A stretch of 64,000 nt of DNA from Dimorphilus gyrociliatus (taxonomy: Eukaryota > Annelida > Polychaeta > Dinophilidae). Location of the stretch: NCBI GenBank assembly GCA_904063045.1, contig CAJFCJ010000070.1:133502-197501 (forward strand), written 5' to 3'. Below are positions 32,949 through 44,273 of the stretch, piece after piece; position 1 is the stretch's first letter, and the number at the start of each line of letters is the position of its first letter. The position numbers and the translations under genes were made by a program. The notes below the pieces were generated by a model that worked only from the letters and a program-made list of their open reading frames with translations, was not told where the DNA came from and made no database searches.

Positions 32949-34658
32949 ATGGAGGTGGGACTTATTAATTCAACTGGTAGATACCTGACAGCTGAATTCT
33001 TTGGATTCAGAATTAATGCAACTGCAACAACTTTGGGAAAGAAACAATGTTGGTTTATTGAACCTGGTGATAATAATGTTTTCTACATAAGATCTCATCT
33101 TGGACGATATTTAAGTGGTGATGAAAAGGGAAATGTCTCATGTACATCAGAAAGTAAAGGACCTAATGAGCAATTTATTATTGAGTATTGTCCAGAAAAT
33201 TCAGGACGCTGGGCTCTCCGGAATCAGCAAACAAGTCGCTATTTTGGAGGCAATGAAGACCTTTTGAAATGTTATGAGAAAGAACCAACTTCCATGGAAT
33301 GGTGGATTCCACATTTGGCCATTCATCCTCAAATAAATTTACAACATGTCCATAGAAAGACAGTTGCTTGTCTAAAAGACAACAGCTTGTTATGCTTGAA
33401 GACCATTCCATGGGGTAGTGATAGTCTTATCACCATTGATTGGGAAGGTAAAGATGGAGAAGCAAAATACAGTTTGAAATCAGCTAATAATCTTTACCTT
33501 GAACAAAATGGAGATTTAAAGGAAAACTCATCACAGGCATGTTTATACAGACTTGAGGTTATATGTGGACTTAAAGGTGGTTTGGCATTTAAAGATGAAG
33601 CTGAAAAATATCTTACTGCAGTTGGACCATATGGAAAAATGCAAACAAGAAAAGGCACAATTGGCATGGAAGAATCATTCATATTCCAAAACAGTTATCC
33701 ACAAGGAGCAATGTTGGCACAAAATCACAGGAATGTGTCAATTCGGCAAGGTAAATGATTAATCATGTAATCTTTTAAGAAAAAATTTTTGAGATTATAC
33801 ACAAAAATAGGATTACAATAGCCCAGAGAGAAAACAGCTAAATACTTATTTTTTTTAAAAAGTAGGAAAAGTAGTTAGAGTTTTTCAAAGAGGTTTTATT
33901 TGTTTGCTTCCAATTTTAGGTGTATCGTTATTAGCTAATCAACAAGAATTGGAAGATAATGAAATACATCAACTTGAATTTGAGAAAGAAAGTGGAGGTT
34001 GGTCCTTTAGAGCTGCAAATGGTAAATTATGGACAGTGGTCAATGATGGTATTGATGCAATAGCTGACAAGAAAAGTAAACACATACTATTTGATTTAGA
34101 ATACTTTTCAGATGGTTGGATGGCAGTTAAAGCAAGGGTTAGCAAGAAGTACCTCACTTTAAAAGACTCTAGCGGAAAATTATCAGCAGCAAGTACCCAT
34201 CCTGAAAAATTTTTATTCTCCATGATTAACAGACCTATAATTGTATTACGTACTGAATATGGATTCATAGGGTACAATCAATATGACATGTCGATAAAAT
34301 GTGATAATAATTTATCTCATACTTTCTTTTTGGAGCACAGAAATGGTGAATATCATATTAAAGGTTGGTATACTTTCAAATAAATAATTTTCCAATACTT
34401 GTTTTACATTAAATGACATTTTAATTCAAATTAATTTAACTGACAGAGAAGCAAAACACTGGCAATTATTGCTGGACAGTGACAAGTAATAAGAAAGTTA
34501 TGTTACATGATGGTGTAGCATATCCATTCTACTTTGAGCATTCATCACAAAATAAATTTGTTATAAGAACGCAAGCAAATGTTTATATTAAGTGTGAACA
34601 AAATGGTACTGTGAAGGCAGAAGCCAACAGACAAAATGCAACAGAAATCGAATTTTAG
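32949..34658 (+). CDS. FSCN: Fascin, actin-bundling protein
   Basis: Three exons, 32949-33750, 33920-34363 and 34447-34658, joined by phase-1 GT-AG introns of 169 and 83 bp, give 485 residues; animal fascins have about 490. Fascin packs actin filaments into tight bundles in filopodia and similar protrusions. Four beta-trefoil domains can be followed: GLINSTGRYLTAEFFGF opens domain 1, RSHLGRYLSGDEKGNV lies within it, HPQINLQHV and PWGVDSLIT-like PWGSDSLITI mark domain 2, NVSIRQG opens domain 3, and INRPIIVLRTEYGFIG opens domain 4. At the regulatory Ser39 position of human fascin the protein has Thr (NATATTLGKK). The ATG at 32949 is chosen because the protein then begins right before the conserved GLIN motif. 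No lesion: an intact, conserved host gene. Confidence 0.95.
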
Positions 34659-35260
34659 AAAAAAAACTATCTTTGCAAAATTTTTAACAACACTTCTACT
34701 TCTCTGAATGAGTAGATAATGTATGCTTTGGGTTATTCCTAAAAATGTTTTCCAGTTTTGCAGTGGTTTTTAAAAAGTTTTAAAAAAAATTATACCTATT
34801 GGAGTTAATATAACTTTTGAAGTGATTATATCTGTGATTTTGTTAGGGTTTGAGGTTGGGGTTTAGGGGAGGGTTATAAAAAATTTTTAGGGTTTAGGTT
34901 GTTTTGGTAGGGTTGAAATCCACTCACAAAACTGTACTTGATGATAGTATTGTGATAGGCTAGAGTTTAAGTTATTGGATATGTGGCATATATAAACCAC
35001 ACTGTCTTGTGCTGGTTAGGGAACTGGTTAGTACCACTTCCACTGTTTCTTTGAGTACCAGGGTTAGGGTTTTTCAATTTAATTTTGACAAAAGTCAAAA
35101 TTATAATAAAGTAGTTTTTCAACTAAGCTATAAATGTGTTAAATAGTTGACCTATGCTTAAGATTATTAGGGTTAAGACAAAAATGTTATGGTTTTGCAA
35201 ATAATTTCTAAACTAAAAAAGATGTATTAAAAGAAAGTGATCTAAAACAAAAAAATCTAA
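34659..35260. other. No gene; scattered TTAGGG-like motifs
   Basis: GGTTTGAGGTTGGGGTTTAGGG, TTAGGGTTTAGG and CAGGGTTAGGGTTT occur at 34848-35072, degenerate telomere-like sequence without MITE ends that I could define. Confidence 0.45.
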
Positions 35261-35264
35261 TGCT

Positions 35265-35640
35265 ATCACTACTTAACTCTATTTGATCACCATTGTCAAT
35301 ACAGCTTTGCCAGTGTGATAGCAATGCCTAATAACTCCTTTCTTATCGTAACTTTGTGACTCATGATTTTCTCCCCTAAGAGAATTTTTCAAATTTCCAA
35401 ATAATAAAAGTTGGATGGAGGTAAATCAAGTGAGTTGGGAGATGAATGAGAACTGCCTACAGTGTTTTGTCAAGAATATTTGATATGTTTTGATCAAAGT
35501 GACAGATCCAGGTCTCATTACCTGTCACAATTTTCTCAGAAAAGGCATTCCCTTCATTTTCAACTCTACAAATAAGGCAACTGTAAGATTTTCACCCTGT
35601 CTTCTTTCTGGTCTGATATTAGATCACACAGAATCCACTT
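35265..35640 (-). pseudogene. Mariner transposase relic
   Basis: The minus strand reads KIVTGNETWICHFDQ (family VTGDETW..H.DPE, Asp changed to Asn) and, after a large internal deletion, a segment resembling the C-terminus: LPTHLIYLHPTF, then ALLSHWQSCIDNGDQIE (family RW.KCI...GDY.E). Many stops. Old copy. Confidence 0.6.
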
Positions 35641-35689
35641 AGCAGAAACTGTGTGAATCTTTTATGGCTTTTAGGAATTTTTGTACAGC

Positions 35690-35910
35690 ACTGTGCTTTT
35701 TTGTATTGTAATTATAGGAACTTTTAGTTTGTCACAATCAAATTTGTGCTTTCCAATCATTTATCAATCCACGAAAGTACTCACACCACATAAACCTTTA
35801 ATACACCAGTATTTCATTCAAAGGACCTTTAGTCGTAAACAAGTTTCTAGTTCTAAACAAGCAACTTTTAACAAGTTGGTCATTAGAAAAGTGAACTGCT
35901 GACTGGCAAA
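35690..35910 (-). repeat. LTR family 1 fragment
   Basis: TTGTATTGTAATTATAGGAA, CTTTCCAATCATTTATCAAT and AGTTTCTAGTTCTAAACAAG match the LTR at 29599-29850, with internal deletions. Confidence 0.65.
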
Positions 35911-36117
35911 ATTTGTAGAGTTGATATATTATGCCAATAGTTCATAATTCACAGATCATACTTATTCACACAAAAACAATTGTATCATTTTGGATAAAGG
36001 AAAAGTCTAAATTTGGTTCCATATTTCTTACTTTTGCATTGTTCTGGAGAACAGATTATGATACTTTGGAAGAATTAAAAAAAATCCATGACCCAATTTT
36101 TGAGAGGAAAGAGTCCA

Positions 36118-36203
36118 GACTTCTATTTGCACAGCATCAATCTTCTTCCAAAGAAATGGCAGCAATGTATTGACAAAGGTGTGGAGGGGGAGTACCTAAT
36201 ATA
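36118..36203 (+). pseudogene. Mariner transposase C-terminal fragment
   Basis: DFYLHSINLLPKKWQQCIDK matches the mariner C-terminal pattern FF..GI..L..RW.KCI. Only about 28 residues; ends in a (TA)n run. Confidence 0.5.
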
Positions 36204-36551
36204 TATATATATATATAACATAGATTTTGAGAATTATGCATTCTAGATCATGAAGCATCTCTGGTAACAAAACTCTAAATAACATTTTTTTTGGCTATGA
36301 TACAAATTCAAATAAGGCCAAAGTAGGTCTGCTATATTTTTAAGTTAATAGCAGGGTTAATATAAGAACATAACCCACCTTATTATAACTTGTGATATAT
36401 AAAACAGGCAATGGTAAGGAGTTGTTTGATTTACCTGTTGATAAATTTGAACAAGCAGATTTCAATTTCAAAAAGATGTGTACTGACTCTGGATTTTCAT
36501 CTTCATCGCATCTTATTCAAGTATTTTTGAGCACAAATGAATGGTATAATA

Positions 36552-39500
36552 GGGGTCGACAGAAAACGTCCACGAAAGAAAATGTCCATAAACTGAAAGA
36601 AAACGTCCATGAATGGAAAGAAAACGTCCATTAAAATAAATTTCATTTAAATATAAATATATGTTGAAAAAGTAAACCTTTGGTAAAAGAATATGTTAAA
36701 CATATAATTAATAAATGAAATATTCACAAAAAAAATCACTTAACTTTTCCTATTAGCTTAATTTTTTAGGAATTATATTTCCTTATGGAGTGAAAGAAAA
36801 CGTCCATACAGTGAAAGAAAACGTCCATAAAATGAAAGAAAATGTCCATACAGTGAAAGAAAATGTCTATAAACTAAAAGTAAATATCCATGAACTAAAA
36901 GAAAACATGAATAAAAATAAATTTCATTTAAATGTAAATCTATATTGAAAAACAAGTTAATAGAAAACTTTTTATATATACAAATTTGGGTTTACCATAT
37001 AAATTGTGTATTGATTATTTGTAAACAACTTTAAAAGAAAGACAAACTTTTTTCAAGTTTTACAATTAAATGACCAGTGTTTTCAAGTAAAGTTTTTTGA
37101 TATCAAGGTATTGTCAATTATTTTCAATAATATAATTCTGAGCAAAGCTGCAGAAGCTGGTTTGCATTAATTTCACCTGTTTTAAAATTTTCCCAAATTA
37201 AGAAAAGATCTTTTTGAATTTGGCTATAAGTCTTCCTTTGAAGTCTAATTATCTTTCTCTCACTTAAAAGCTTTTTGTACAGATTTATCATGTCTGCTTC
37301 CCTCTTTAACTCATCAATCGCTAAATAAAAAGAAACATTTTCTCCAACAATTTTATTGAGCCTTTGATGATAACCTTCCAGATCATTATTTGTCCTTATG
37401 CTTTGATCAAAAACAGACCAAGTCTCTGGAGACCAAAATGTATTTTTTATCCAAGTATTAGACACATAGTCCAACAAATCAGACAGTTTATTTTCTTTTG
37501 TCAGTTGATTTTGAATTTTAGTGAATTGATTTTCAATCATGCCATGAGGCAAATATGGCAAAGACATAATCATTCTCATGGATTCCCAAGCTCCCTCTTT
37601 TTTTCTAAATTCCCTGCTATAACCAAGTTCCTTAAACAAAAAAAATATTAATTGGATTGTTAAAAATTTTAGAAATCAATAAACCTGAATTTTTCTAAAT
37701 ATTGCCTGAGACCAGTGAAATGAACATCCAGTCAAGACAGCATCAGGCCATATATTTTGTAAAGTTTTCCAAACAGCCTTTTCATAGTCTAAGACTATTT
37801 TCTTAGGAGCACAATTTTCAGCTAAATCCTTCACAGCCTTAAAAATTTAACATGATTGCTTATTAGTAAGTATATTTATGAAATGTAATTCTTACCTGGA
37901 AAAGTAGTTTATATGCTCTCTTTTTTTTAGAAGACAGAAAAGAAAAAAGCAATGGAACTTGCTTAAGCTGTCCATTTTTTTTCAAAAATACATGAATAGA
38001 GTACATTTGAATGAAAGGTTCATTGGCAATCTTAAAAGTACCATCAAGGTACCAAATTTTCCCCTTTGACAATAGCTCCAATTGATGATTTGTTGCAAAG
38101 ATAATGATCCTCTCATTATTCATATTTATATCCTTCTTTAAAAATTCAGGAGGAATGAATGTCATATTCAGCTCAAAGTTTTTATCATTGGGTACACTAG
38201 GCCTGTTCTTCCTTCTATTCCAATTTGCCACTTCTTTACAATTAATTATATTTGGTAAGTTTGAAGTACTAGAATACTTGACAAGAACATTTTCAGCAAT
38301 TCTTTTACCTGAAGAATTTATATCACTAGAACAATTGTCTTTGATTTCATTTCTTATACGAATCCTGGTTTCTAAATTTTTTATTGGTGAATGACAATGA
38401 ATGTTTGTCCCAATTGCAAAATTGCTTCCTTTTTGATTGATGCTTGCTTTACATTTTCTTTTTTTGCTTCTGACAGAACAAGTCCATACAGTAGTTGTTT
38501 TTGTTTTTAATTTAATAGTATATGAAAAACCTTTGTGAAAAAGTAAGTCTTTGCCTTTTTGACTTCCATGTGGCAGAATTTTAAAATGAAAATCCTCAGA
38601 AGAATTTTCTTTCGCAGATGTTTCACTTTCAAAAGATTCTTCCTCAATTTTTTCAGATTCATTTTGAATTGTTTCAAAATTTTCAACTTCAATTTCATTA
38701 TCATATTCAATATCACTTCCATTAATGATATTTCCTTTGTCAACCTTTGTGTTTATACTTTCATCATTATTGTCATTGCTACTCCAAGATATAGATAATC
38801 TCAATTCTTCTGTGAACTCTTCAGTACTCTTTTCTTGTCCTTGATTATTGTCTCCTTTCTCATCAATTTTTAATTTTTCCTCAGTCATGCTGTTATTCTC
38901 CTCAAGATTCTTTTCTGGATATTCAACAATTGCTTCTTCCTTCTCATTAAGTTTTGCAGTAGAATTACTTTTTATTGGTACACTTTCCCTGCATTTTTTT
39001 GGTTCATCAATTCTCTTTAACATCACAAAACAGGTTTTTTTAGTTATTTTATAACAAATAAAACAGAGTGGTGATGCTGTTGATGAATCTGGAAGAAAAA
39101 AAAACAGTAAATGTTTTTCAAATAGAAGATAGTACAAACCATGCAGACATTTTATATGACAAATATGCAGGCACAATGAGCATTGGCCTTTTATTTGCCT
39201 ACCAACAAATTTATGCAAATAGAACACTTGTCCATTATTCAATATTTTTTCTAAAATATTGGAGAAAAAGAAGAGCTAAACTAAAATTAATAAATGAATT
39301 TCTCATATCATTATTATGATTATTTATGTAACAATTAGTATTTTGACAATAACATTGAAAAAAAACTTCATCAACAAATAAAATTGCTAAATTTATGTTA
39401 GATTGATTATTAATAAAATAATCAATAACTTTTTAATCACAGAGATTAATAAGAACAAAAAAAACCTCTAAAAATTAAAAATTTCATATTACCTCAAGAG

Positions 39501-39755
39501 AGTGAAAATAGAAGAGGAAGTTGATATTTTATATCTCTTTTCCTGAAGATTTCTTCATCTCTACCAGTTTTTTTAAAGTTTTGTGTTAATTTGTTTTTCA
39601 ATATATATTTATATTTAAATGAAAATTTCTTTATTTTATGTGTTCTTTTGATTCATGGATGTTTTCTTTCAGTTTATGGATGTTTTCTTTCACTTTATGG
39701 ACGTTTTCTTTCAGTTTATGGACGTTTTCTTTCATGGACGTTTTCTGTCACATCC
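36552..39755 (-). mobile_element. FLYWCH-type MULE transposon, nearly complete
   Basis: 3.2-kb element with a 9-bp target-site duplication GGTATAATA at 36543-36551 and 39756-39764 (the match extends to 11 bp). Its ends are GGGGTCGACAGAAAACGTCC and, from the right, GGATGTGACAGAAAACGTCC, followed at both ends by arrays of the unit GAAAGAAAACGTCCATAAACT in opposite orientation (about four copies left, five right; a further cluster near 36790-36905). It encodes a transposase on the minus strand. The motif arrays are probably transposase-binding sites (inference). Confidence 0.93.
37124..39242 (-). CDS. MULE transposase with zinc finger and FLYWCH domain
   Basis: Spliced minus-strand gene. A Cys/His zinc-finger-like N-terminus (QCSLCLHICHIKCLHG, then CFICYK after a 50-bp intron) is followed by an acidic linker, a FLYWCH domain (GKDLLFHKGFSYTI, TTTVWTCSV, KCKA, IHCHSP) and the MULE domain. 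The DDE catalytic residues appear as IWYLDGTF (Asp), VLDYEKAVW (Asp; exon near 37840-37685) with CSFHWSQ, and RTNNDLEGYH (Glu). Further introns lie near 37842-37895 and 37640-37684. ATG at 39235 would start MDKCSICINLLVG, but one 1-nt frameshift separates it from the following frame. Apart from this the reading frames are open. Transposase cuts and joins the element's ends; FLYWCH domains bind DNA. Possibly recently active or inactivated only lately. Confidence 0.85.
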
Positions 39756-39888
39756 GGTATAATAGGATAATTTTTTGAACTTTTTTTTTCATATAAACAA
39801 CAATGAAACAATGAAGTATGAATACATATCTAAACAATTGATAAAAAATATAGAAAATTCAATAGAATTGCCTCCAAATACTAGTCTT

Positions 39889-40215
39889 TCTGTACTTTGT
39901 TGTATTGTAATTGTAGGAATTTCTGGTTCGTCACAACTGTAATCGTCCTTTCCAATCATTTACCAACTTGCCAAAGTACTGGTCCAAATAGAACCTTTAA
40001 AGTTCGTCCACAAATAGTCTAACAAAGGCAATTTCGGTAGAAATTGATTAACAAAACACCAGTATTTCGTCCAAAGAATATGTATTGAGTAAAATGAGCT
40101 TCTAGTTCTAAACAAGCTAGTTTAAACAACTAGCTGACGGTTAGAAAACTGAACTATCAACTGTTAATTTCGTAGGGTTTATATACTCTTTTAAGGGTTG
40201 ATAGTTCACAAATTT
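39889..40215 (-). repeat. LTR family 1 fragment
   Basis: Starts CTGTACTTTGTTGTATTGTA, matching the LTR terminus at 29599, and continues through AAAGAATATGTATTGAGTAA and GAAAACTGAAC. Well preserved over about 290 bp. Confidence 0.78.
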
Positions 40216-40930
40216 CAATGTTCACAAAAACAAAAGTAACATTTGAAGACAAAGAAAAGTTCTAAATATGGTCATGTTTTTATTGTTTTCCTCTTCTAAA
40301 TAATAGTTGAATTTCGAAGGTTGGAGAGTTGCATAAGATGTAACAATTTTAGTAGGACAAGTCCAACAATCAAGAAAACATGTAGATTGTATATTTGACC
40401 ATTTTTATATTCTACCTTAATAATGATATTCAATTGATTGAGTTAGTAAATTTAGCATCAGCATATGCAGAGGAAGTATATCTGATTAATGCATGTTAAA
40501 AAGAACAGTATTGTGTATACAATACTGTTGAATAGTGAATATAATCTAACCTTAGAATTTAAGCATAATTGATAATTAATTGAACTAGTTTTAGTTCGAA
40601 ATCATAAATTTATGGATTAATAAATTGTAATATTAATGCTAGGTTGCAAATAGCAAATATTCTTTATATAATTCAATAGGTTTTATTACTGCATAATGTG
40701 TATGCACTGCCCTATGCGAAACTAGGTCACTACTGCTTATCTTTATCAGTGCTATCTGCATAGTACAATACTGGTTCAATACTACTTCTCTATTGTAGAA
40801 TATAGCTGACGAATGTATGTGTACACTTTCAATCATTAGATTATTATCAAATTATAATGATTTTGATTCTTCAAATTATTATTTTATATATATTGCAAAA
40901 AAAAATTATTTTTTTTAACTTGAGAATTCA
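40216..40930. other. No supported gene
   Basis: AT-rich. Ends at a candidate 3' splice site (TTTTTTTCAG near 40961) for the exons that follow. Confidence 0.4.
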
Positions 40931-40959
40931 AATATGAAAATTTTGTAATTTTTTTCAGG

Positions 40960-43130
40960 GTTTTTTAAAAAAATTATCAGTTAGGTCAAATTCTAAAAAT
41001 TCAAGTAAAATACTTTGGAAAATTATTAAAAAATACCATAATTCAGTATTAGATGATGATTTTGATTTTGAATGTTTACATAACACTGAATGTACTCATG
41101 TGATCAATCTAGAATGTTTGGATATTATATATTCACTTGGAGTTTTTTCAGTAGTGTTGAATTAAACAATAACATTTATCTTTTGGTTAAATATAGACAA
41201 AAAAAATATGATAGAAATGATTTCTGTAAAATAATCAATAAATTGAAGAGAACTGAAATTGAAAATAGATGTAAAACTTTATGTTATCACTTAGCTTATA
41301 AAAATATCTCCAATTTAGTTGAAAATCTTTCTCAAATCAGTGATAGAAGTGTATTTGATTGTTGGAATGAGACATTTAACAAGTTGTCCCTTTCTATGAA
41401 AATTAAATGTAAATCTTGTTATTTCATTTCAAATGTGAAATGTATGAGAAGATGACAATTGTTAATTTTTTCCCCTACTAATCTCTTAATCCGCCATTTT
41501 GTTTTATTGTACAGATTTAACATTGGATAATAATCTTTATGCTTATATCAAAGAATTAAATTTCTATAAAGTTGTTTTAATGGATGAAGCTGTGTTATAC
41601 AAAGCAATTTCTAGAATAAATATTGCTACAATAGTATGTAAAAATCTGGGATTAGGACCAGCTTATCTTCAAAAATTTAATCAAAACACACAAAACCTCT
41701 ATCAAGAAAACTATATTAAAATATTTAAGAAAAATCCAGTTTCTTTGATAAATCATCAAACTTATTATAATTGCATTGCTGAAGAAGATTCAATCTTTGA
41801 ATGCTCATTTCAAATTATCAATTTTTTGGATAAAACTGTCACAATGAACTTCCATGCCAATTTTAAAATTGTAATTAATATCACATTATTATGCAATGAG
41901 CATAGAGTTTCAAGTTGGTGATTTGATAATGATAACAATATTATTCATAAAATCTTCTTCATCTTTTCTATCTCAAGATTCAAACAAGAAGAATTTACAA
42001 TTAAAATTGAAACTATTTTAACAAACTCATCAAATTTTGGAAGGCTTTTATTATGGAAAAATCAATTTTGGCATACAATATACAATGATAATATCTTCAA
42101 CTATGACATAAATGTAAATTATATCTATTTTCAGAGGGAGGGAGAGAGAGAGAGAGATGAGTGTGATGAAAAACATTCCCAAATTGATGCTTTTTTCCCC
42201 AACCCATTAAGGTGGATCCCTTTTTGAGGTCACTTTTCAATGGTATCAAATTCCTCGGGGCCGACAGAAAACTTCCCCAAATGAGATTTTTGAAAGCAAC
42301 ATTTTGGATTGAAAAATGGTTAGGAGGGGTAAAGTAGCTTTTGATTTTTAGTTAGGGGGGTTCCATCTAAGGGTTAGGAGCAATCAAAAAGGTTATGGAG
42401 AGACAAGGGCTAGGTTAGGGTTAGGGTTAAATCATGAATTTGGGAACATTTTCTGTGGTATCCAAATTCCTCAATACTATTTTAGGTGATCAATTAATTA
42501 CAAATAAGAACAGCATTATGCTGACAAAGGTCTATTTTTGCATGTTGGAACCAATCCAACTGCTGCCAAAAATTCTTACATTTTCTGTCATTTTCTCACA
42601 TACTGCAAATATGGAACAACAGCACCTCTCCAGAACAAAGACAAAGTAAGAAATATGGACACCATATTTGGATATTTGTGATCTGTGAACTATGAATAAT
42701 TGGAAAAAGTATATGAATGCTGTGAATGTACCAGTTGGCAGTTCAGTTTCTACTAACTAGAACTAGAAGCTCATTTACTCAAAATCACATTTGTGGATGT
42801 TTTCCATTACCCCTCCTTCCCCTATATGTATATATATTATTTATTGTCATGTAGAAAGTTGCTATAGCTGTATCACAAATCAGAAAATAAATTATCCAAA
42901 TGCTCTAAAAGGTATCTTCCCTTTTACATTACTACTGTTGACCTTGAACTTGAAATATATTTAGCCTATAAAACAAAGTTTTAATATATATATTTATATA
43001 GGTTGTAATGAAGAAAATGCAAGTTTTATTCATATTAACAGTGTTCATGAGTCACAGTTCCTTGTAAATATTCTTTTGAATGATGTAAAAGTGAAACTGT
43101 TAGAAGGTTTGCCTTAATTTCAATGATAAA
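40960..43130 (+). CDS. SRCR/C-type-lectin receptor exons, partial gene interrupted by a MITE
   Basis: A series of plus-strand exons. The first two (about 40962-41163 and 41200-41455) are open but unrecognised and rich in Cys. From 41515 to about 41921 an SRCR-like domain is readable: NIATIVCKNLGLGPAYLQKF, then YNCIAEEDSIFECSF and a final HANF...ITLLC. A second SRCR start (about 41985-42130) has GRLLLWKNQFWHTIYND. After the MITE at 42257-42463, exons near 42850-42910 (SCYSCITNQKINYPNALK) and 43003-43118 (GCNEENASFIHINSVHES, QFLVNILLNDVK) form the first half of a C-type lectin domain. This is the N-terminal architecture of the receptor at 59.6-63.9 kb. LDLa, LRR and 7TM parts are absent; a MULE relic follows. 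Probably a truncated copy. Confidence 0.5.
42134..42158. repeat. (GA)n-rich microsatellite
   Basis: A GA-rich run of about 25 bp in the putative intron after the second SRCR exon. A similar GA run is at 48577-48596. Confidence 0.8.
42257..42463. mobile_element. MULE-type MITE with telomere-like interior
   Basis: 207 bp, about 90% alike to the MITE at 19025-19213 by eye, in the same orientation. Left end GGGGCCGACAGAAAACTTCC, right end (reverse complement) GGATACCACAGAAAATGTTCC-like. Perfect 9-bp target-site duplication AAATTCCTC at 42248-42256 and 42464-42472. Interior GGTTAGGGTTAGGGTTAA. Confidence 0.92.
42665..42790 (+). repeat. LTR family 1 fragment
   Basis: Contains TTCAGTTTCTACTAACTAGA and AACTAGAAGCTCATTTACTC, the reverse complement of the middle of family 1 LTRs. 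Confidence 0.55.
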
Positions 43131-43649
43131 TTGCATTATATATTATAATTATAGGACTAATTTAAAAAAAAGAAACAGATAATAAGCTTTTAGTGCCACC
43201 CAAAAAAGGAAAATTTTCTCTTGCCCAAAATGTCAATGTTCCAGCAGGTATAAACATCGAAATTATATACTACTCTTAATAAAAACATTTAAAACAGGTA
43301 TATTTGTTAAACGTGAAAAAACTGGTAAAAGTAAACTTTATTCAGATGACAATACCATTCCAGAGTTGACTGCAATATGGCTGTTAGTTAGAATTTCTTC
43401 ATTTTGATCATTGTTTGTTTTTCATATTTTTTTTAAAAACAGACCAAAATTTTTGGAAAACAGAGATAAAATGAGGTAATTCTTTATCTTTTGTTGACAT
43501 ATTAAAAATACACATTTATATGTTTAGATCATTCATGTGTGCTTCAGGAGAATGGTTGGCAGATCAAATACCATCATATTTTCAAAATATGTGTTTCTTT
43601 TATAAAATTTTTGAATATTCATTGTTGGATTCTAAATTGTTGGAATTTG

Positions 43650-44192
43650 GGATATGCAACTGACTATAAAACCAGCAAAGATTCAAAAAATATGATAAGA
43701 AAATTATTAGCTCTATCTTTCCTTTCATCTCAAGTAATTCCGCCTGCTTTTTCCACCTTAAAAAGAAAAACTTTTGAGAAAAATGTATATAGACATTTAT
43801 ATGAATATGTTGAGAAGACTTGGATTAAAACTTAAATTTGTACTCCAGATAGTTGGTCTGTATTTGGAATGAGCCTTCATACTAACAATTGTGTTGAGGG
43901 ATGGCATAGAAGACTTAATGTAAAAGCTATGCCAAATACTTGTTTCTATTTATTAGTTGATTTTTTGAAACATGAAGCATCTCTAATTGCAGTCTTTCAA
44001 AAGCTCCTATCGAAAAAGAAATTGAATAAATATAGTTTGCTTCAAGAAATATACTTTTTTTATAAAAGTGCCATCATCCAACAAAGATATTTTAAGATTC
44101 AGAATCTTTATAACGAAAACTTCCCCAAAAAAAGGATCACACCTTCTGGCAAGGGAAATGAGAGCAGAGATGACAATGTGAAAAATGAGTAA
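43650..44192 (+). pseudogene. MULE transposase C-terminal relic, divergent lineage
   Basis: The plus strand reads RKLLALSFLSSQVIPPAF, LYEYVEKTWIKT then a TAA stop, and TPDSWSVFGMSLHTNNCVEG followed by WHRRLN, aligning with the Glu-bearing C-terminal part of the MULE at 36.5 kb. The sequence differs more from that copy than the 53-kb element does, so it belongs to another MULE lineage. A lysine-rich tail follows to a stop at 44190. No terminal repeats found. Confidence 0.7.
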
Positions 44193-44273
44193 GAGGAAAG
44201 AAAAAAGGCGAATTACTTTTGTCAAAAAATTTCTATGTATAATTTTTGGAAATGTTTTTTTTCTAATTTTCAG

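Noticed and set aside
38104-39319. Several plus-strand open frames within the MULE
   Set aside because: They lie opposite the transposase coding frame and have no domain content of their own.
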